17,448 nt of DNA. Origin: Cyclobacteriaceae bacterium (GTDB taxonomy: Bacteria; Bacteroidota; Bacteroidia; Cytophagales; Cyclobacteriaceae). The stretch is from assembly GCA_025358195.1 (NCBI GenBank), contig JANYKP010000178.1, positions 1 through 17,448 on the forward strand, read 5' to 3'. Positions 14,172 through 17,448 of this stretch are shown here, one piece after another. Positions within the stretch are counted from its first letter, which is position 1; each line of letters opens with the position of its first letter. The notes under the pieces are model-generated. The model saw only the letters and a program-made list of their open reading frames with translations. It was not told where the DNA came from and made no database searches. The position numbers were made by a program, and so were the translations under genes.

Positions 14172-15362
14172 ATGTACTACCACCACCTCGGCCAGATTCC
14201 CCCCAAGCGTCACACCCAGTTCCGTCAACCGGATGGAAGTTTGTACAAGGAAGAAGTCGTCAGCTCGGAAGGCTTCTCTGGAATTTATTCCATCCTGTAT
14301 CATATCAATCCGCCTACGCGAATCAAAACCCTGAAAGAGCCGGTAAAGTATGGTCCGAAAAAGTTGGAAGAGTATGGCCTGCGCCAAACACATCTGAATA
14401 CATCCAAGGTAGGCACCACCGGGGACGACTACCTGGATGCGCGCAAGGTTTTATTGATGAATAGTGATTGCTCGCTATCGATCTGTTCGCCTAAAAAACG
14501 ATCGATGGATTATTTCTATAAAAATGCCGAGGGCGATGAAGTGCTATTCGTTCACGATGGCAGCGGCCAGCTCATCACGCAATTCGGTAAACTTGATTTC
14601 CGGCAGGGTGATTATGTGGTGATTCCGCGCACCGTTATTTACAAATTGGAATTTAATGAGGGTCCGTTGCGGCTGTTGATCATCGAATCGGCCTCACCGG
14701 TTGAAACCGTAAAGCGCTACCGCAACCAACTGGGTCAGCTACTGGAACATTCACCCTACTGTGAACGCGATATCCGGGCTCCCCAAGAACTAGTTACGGA
14801 GTCGGGAAAAGGTGAGTCCCTTATCAAGATTAAAAAACTTGGCCACTTGCATCAATACGTATATGATCATAGTCCGCTGGATGTGGTGGGATGGGATGGC
14901 TTTCTTTGGCCCTATGCTTTTTCAGTCCATGAGTTTGAGCCGATCACCGGCCGAATTCATCAGCCGCCGCCCGTACATCAGACTTTTCAGGGCCGCAACT
15001 TCGTGATCTGCTCTTTTGTACCGCGCATGTTTGATTATCATCCCCTTTCGATTCCTGCTCCCTACAACCACAGCAACATCGACAGCGATGAGGTGCTGTA
15101 CTATGCGGAAGGAAATTTTATGAGTCGGAGAGGCATTGAGCGCGGATCGTTTACGCTACACCCCGGAGGACTTCCGCACGGGCCACATCCGGGCACCGTG
15201 GAGAAAAGTCTTGGCGCTAAAGAAACAAAAGAGCTGGCGGTGATGCTGGATACTTTTCACCCGCTGTTTTTAACTACGGATGCGGCGGAATTTGTGGATA
15301 AGAATTATCCCATGAGTTGGACGGATCATGCGGAGGGGTTTAATGAAGTGAATACTCCGTGA
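14172..15362 (+). CDS. hmgA: Homogentisate 1,2-dioxygenase
   Basis: A 396-residue cupin-fold, Fe(II)-dependent ring-cleaving enzyme of tyrosine and phenylalanine breakdown (homogentisate to maleylacetoacetate). It belongs to the shorter bacterial branch rather than the roughly 440-residue human type. The metal region is PYNHSNIDSDEVLYY (297-311) and LHPGGLPHGPHPG (329-341). His300 and His336 are 36 residues apart, as are the human ligands His335 and His371. The acidic ligand would be Glu307 or Asp306, because this branch has one extra residue here. MYYHHLGQIPPKRHTQFR is the usual N-terminus and supports ATG 14172. No other genes of the pathway (hppD, maleylacetoacetate isomerase, fumarylacetoacetase) are in the window. 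A TAAATTAG near the start resembles a -7 box but lacks a -33 partner. Confidence 0.93.
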   Translation: MYYHHLGQIPPKRHTQFRQPDGSLYKEEVVSSEGFSGIYSILYHINPPTRIKTLKEPVKYGPKKLEEYGLRQTHLNTSKVGTTGDDYLDARKVLLMNSDCSLSICSPKKRSMDYFYKNAEGDEVLFVHDGSGQLITQFGKLDFRQGDYVVIPRTVIYKLEFNEGPLRLLIIESASPVETVKRYRNQLGQLLEHSPYCERDIRAPQELVTESGKGESLIKIKKLGHLHQYVYDHSPLDVVGWDGFLWPYAFSVHEFEPITGRIHQPPPVHQTFQGRNFVICSFVPRMFDYHPLSIPAPYNHSNIDSDEVLYYAEGNFMSRRGIERGSFTLHPGGLPHGPHPGTVEKSLGAKETKELAVMLDTFHPLFLTTDAAEFVDKNYPMSWTDHAEGFNEVNTP

Positions 15363-15492
15363 GGGGATTACATTCTGATGTTGGCGGCAATAGTCGAATA
15401 AAAATTAATCTGGTGGACAAAGAGATTTTAAGCTTTCGATATCCTTTGTGGTAAGGCGGAAGCGAACGGCCTCCACTCCAACTTAGAAAATT

Positions 15493-16356
15493 TTAACCCT
15501 TCCTCCTCCCCACGTTCACCAAAAACCCAAACGCCGCCGCCGTGAAAAACATCAGCAAACTGTAAATGGCCGGAGGCACCGACATGGTGGAGTTTTGCAG
15601 GACGTTTAAAGCAATGTAGATCGCCAGGGTACCATTGTGAAGGCCGATCTCCAGTCCGATGGCAATCGCCTGCCTTTTTCCTACTTTGAAGAGCAACGGC
15701 ACATAATACCCTATTGTCATGCTCAAAACATTGAAAGTTAACACGGGTAAGCCAATCTGGTTAAACGAACTCACCAACATGCCGCGTTCCCGAATGGTGA
15801 CACTGACAATAATCAACAACAGAAACAAGGCCGAGGTGATTTTTACCGGCTTGTCCATTTTAGCAGCAAACGCGGGTGCTTTGTTCCGCACCGTCATGCC
15901 GATCAGCACCGGCGTCAACACGATTGCAAAGACTTCGATTATTTTGGCAAACTGCATGGGCACGTACTGATCGGAATCCATCAGAAATCCCAGTGAAAAA
16001 TTTACGATCAATGGTAAGGTGAACAAAGTAAGCACACTGTTGATGGCGGTGAGACTGATGTTCAGCGCCACGTCACCATTGGAGAGATGCGAGTAAAGAT
16101 TGGCAGTGGCACCGCCGGGAGAAGCCGAAAGCAACATAAGTCCCACACCCAATACCGGGGGGAGATCAAACAAAACCACCAGCAACAGACACAAGGCCGG
16201 CAACAACACCATCTGGCACGTCAGCGCGATGCTCATGGCTTTGGGATACTTCAATACTCTTTTAAAATCATCGGTCGTGAGCGACAGACCCAGTCCCAAC
16301 ATGATGGTGCCCAGGGCCACGGGCATGAAAATGGTTGTCAGGGCGGATTGTTCCAT
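15493..16356 (-). CDS. Bile acid:sodium symporter (SBF/BASS) family transporter
   Basis: A 287-residue membrane protein with about eight to nine hydrophobic helices. The two family signatures are present: SASPGGATANLYSHLSNGD (77-95) and GLEIGLHNGTLA (234-245), in which Glu236 and Asn241 fall in the crossover region that binds sodium in solved homologues. The family moves organic anions (bile acids, pantoate, pyruvate and others) with Na+; the substrate cannot be read from sequence. ATG 16356 gives a short N-terminus before the first helix and the length is typical. It is divergent from the macrodomain gene (68 bases between) and its end faces the end of hmgA across 130 bases in which I see no repeat or clear terminator. 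Confidence 0.92.
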   Translation of the reverse strand: MEQSALTTIFMPVALGTIMLGLGLSLTTDDFKRVLKYPKAMSIALTCQMVLLPALCLLLVVLFDLPPVLGVGLMLLSASPGGATANLYSHLSNGDVALNISLTAINSVLTLFTLPLIVNFSLGFLMDSDQYVPMQFAKIIEVFAIVLTPVLIGMTVRNKAPAFAAKMDKPVKITSALFLLLIIVSVTIRERGMLVSSFNQIGLPVLTFNVLSMTIGYYVPLLFKVGKRQAIAIGLEIGLHNGTLAIYIALNVLQNSTMSVPPAIYSLLMFFTAAAFGFLVNVGRRKG

Positions 16357-16424
16357 GGTCTACAATTTTTTCAGTCTGAAAAGGTAGCAAAATAGCCATT
16401 CCATAAGTTTTTTAACTTCGCTCA

Positions 16425-16967
16425 ATGAGCGCCGCAAAACACCAAATGGAGGTCGTAAAAGGTGATATCACCACGATGGCCGTTGATGCGATCGTCAATG
16501 CTGCTAACTCAACTCTTTTAGGAGGCGGAGGCGTTGATGGTGCTATTCATCGCTCCGGCGGTCCTGAGATTTTAGAGGCTTGCCAAAAAATAGCAGCACG
16601 TCAAGGCGGCTGCAAAACAGGAGAAGCTGTGATCACCACCGCAGGAAATTTACCGGCTTCGTTTGTTATTCATACTGTCGGACCTGTTTGGAAGGACGGT
16701 CGCAGTGGCGAACCTCAGAAACTCGCCAACTGTTATAAAAACTCACTCCACCTTGCGGTTGACAACAGCTGTAATACCGTCGCCTTCCCCAGCATTAGCA
16801 CCGGTATCTATGGATTTCCAAAGAAGGAGGCCGCTGAAATTGCCGTTGACACCGTTGCAAAATTCTTAGCAACCACCGACAAACTGGATAAAGTAATTTT
16901 TGTATGCTTTGATGAGGAGAACTACAATTTAATCCAAGGCGAGTTAACCCGATTACCAAACCAATGA
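16425..16967 (+). CDS. Macrodomain ADP-ribose hydrolase, MacroD/YmdB type
   Basis: A single 180-residue macrodomain that binds ADP-ribose and probably hydrolyses O-acetyl-ADP-ribose or removes mono-ADP-ribose from protein Asp/Glu. It shows the MacroD-type features: GDIT (13-16, Asp14 contacting adenine), NAANSTLLGGGGVDGAIHR with Asn28 and Asp38 ten residues apart like the catalytic pair of human MacroD proteins, IHTVGPVW (82-89), and SISTGIYGFP (123-132) closing the phosphate site. The catalytic set is intact, so an active hydrolase is expected. ATG 16425 is used; an internal Met8 is also possible. No ADP-ribosyltransferase or sirtuin gene is nearby. The divergent SBF transporter is the only close neighbour on that side. 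Confidence 0.94.
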   Translation: MSAAKHQMEVVKGDITTMAVDAIVNAANSTLLGGGGVDGAIHRSGGPEILEACQKIAARQGGCKTGEAVITTAGNLPASFVIHTVGPVWKDGRSGEPQKLANCYKNSLHLAVDNSCNTVAFPSISTGIYGFPKKEAAEIAVDTVAKFLATTDKLDKVIFVCFDEENYNLIQGELTRLPNQ

Positions 16968-17023
16968 GTTTGGGCGATAAGGAAAGGCGGAAAACTAAGT
17001 AAAATGCTATCACATTTTCTTAC

Positions 17024-17102
17024 GATTAACGATTAACCGCTATAATCAATTTTGGTAATCTGCATTTAGTAATCGGTTGGTAACACAGATTACCGATTAC
17101 CA
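17024..17102. repeat. Heptad repeat array (GATTAAC / GATTACC words)
   Basis: This lies in the 191-base gap between the convergent macrodomain and purN genes. Exact tandem 7-mers occur at both ends: GATTAAC at 17024 and 17031, and GATTACC at 17088 and 17095. GTAATC occurs at 17055 and 17069, 14 bases apart. GGTAATCTG (17054-17062) pairs with CAGATTACC (17086-17094), and GTAATCGGT (17069-17077) with ACCGATTAC (17092-17100), so two alternative 9-bp stems compete for the same right-hand bases. The preceding 16968-17020 holds only a weak AT-rich hairpin (17001-17018). Confidence 0.65.
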
Positions 17103-17158
17103 TTTTTACAAATTATTGTCGCAAAAATTAAATCGTTTAAGCAATGGTGCAGTTTCTT

Positions 17159-17448
17159 TCAGATGGTGCCAGGAATCCACTGTTCAATCACTTTCGGAAA
17201 ATGGGCGTGCTCCAGCGCGTGTACTTTCTGTACGATCCTGTCAATATCATCATCGGGTTCGATTGGACACGCAGCCTGAAATAAAATTTTTCCTTCATCG
17301 AAGTGTTCATTCACCACATGTATCGTGATGCCCGTTTCTTTTTCTCCGGATGATATAACCGACTCATGCACTTTGTTCCCGTACATACCTTTCCCTCCAA
17401 ACTTCGGCAACAGGGCCGGATGGATATTGATGATCGTATTGGGGAACG
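17159..17448 (-). CDS. purN: Phosphoribosylglycinamide formyltransferase (5' truncated)
   Basis: This is the C-terminal part of the folate-dependent GAR transformylase, the third step of de novo purine synthesis. The frame stays open to the window end, so the gene begins outside and the N-terminal half is missing. The visible segment begins with NIHPALLPKFGGKGMYG, containing the catalytic Asn and His of the N-x-H motif, and continues through H-x-V-N-E-x-F-D-E-G with the catalytic Asp. It ends in a short helix and WIPGTI. About 96 codons are present of roughly 190-210. A TTG within LLPKF could be misread as a start, but the conserved residues upstream of it show the protein continues. Confidence 0.95.
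   Translation of the reverse strand, partial: FPNTIINIHPALLPKFGGKGMYGNKVHESVISSGEKETGITIHVVNEHFDEGKILFQAACPIEPDDDIDRIVQKVHALEHAHFPKVIEQWIPGTI

Noticed and set aside
16425..16967. DarTG-like toxin-antitoxin system
   Set aside because: Only a single MacroD-type domain is present, and there is no DarT-like gene beside it.
1631..17448. purH and purN as parts of one purine cluster
   Set aside because: They are about 14 kb apart on opposite strands with unrelated genes between; co-occurrence is probably chance.

Overview
The window looks like a stretch of a Bacteroidota chromosome, most likely Cytophagales-like; the taxonomic call is inference from gene families and signals. Supporting signs are the Bacteroidota-type purH, mre/rod cluster, peptide deformylase and RIC-like di-iron protein, a perfect Bacteroidota -7 promoter element (TAnnTTTG) ahead of mreB, and short periodic intergenic repeats. 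Genes are dense and ordinary in composition. No gap exceeds about 190 bases, and there is no tRNA, rRNA, insertion sequence, prophage or CRISPR array.

Layout. 1-1550: the 3' end of a PLP aminotransferase (KynB/YbdL-like) followed by an omega-amidase, a pair that fits transamination with glutamine and hydrolysis of the resulting 2-oxoglutaramate. 1631-3157: purH, the last two steps of IMP synthesis. 3338-8795: a tightly packed cell-elongation operon mreB-mreC-mreD-mrdA(PBP2)-rodA, with stop/start overlaps at mreC/mreD and mreD/mrdA and a TTG start for rodA. 8903-9934 (minus): an unrecognised two-domain protein, divergent from an adrenodoxin-type [2Fe-2S] ferredoxin (9971-10294). 10328-12246 (minus): def, ruvX and an iron-sulfur-repair-like hemerythrin protein. 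12360-13985: a C-terminal-processing (S41) protease. 14172-15362: homogentisate 1,2-dioxygenase. 15493-16356 (minus): a bile-acid:Na+ symporter family transporter, divergent from a MacroD/YmdB-type macrodomain hydrolase (16425-16967). 17159-17448 (minus): the C-terminal part of purN.

The strongest unexplained signal is intergenic. Four gene-end gaps (about 1538-1603, 8798-8902, 13996-14120, 17024-17102) carry degenerate repeats. Three of them have a clear 7-bp period, arranged as opposing arms; the word changes from array to array while the period largely persists. The array at 13996-14120 has eight heptads on each side of a 13-nt spacer. The one at 8798-8902 fills the gap between two convergent genes and can form a 17-bp stem with one G-U pair. 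A separate REP/BIME-like element with a perfect 30-bp palindrome lies between def and ruvX. No new enzyme system is evident. The repeat families and the unrecognised 343-residue protein are the best candidates for something undescribed.
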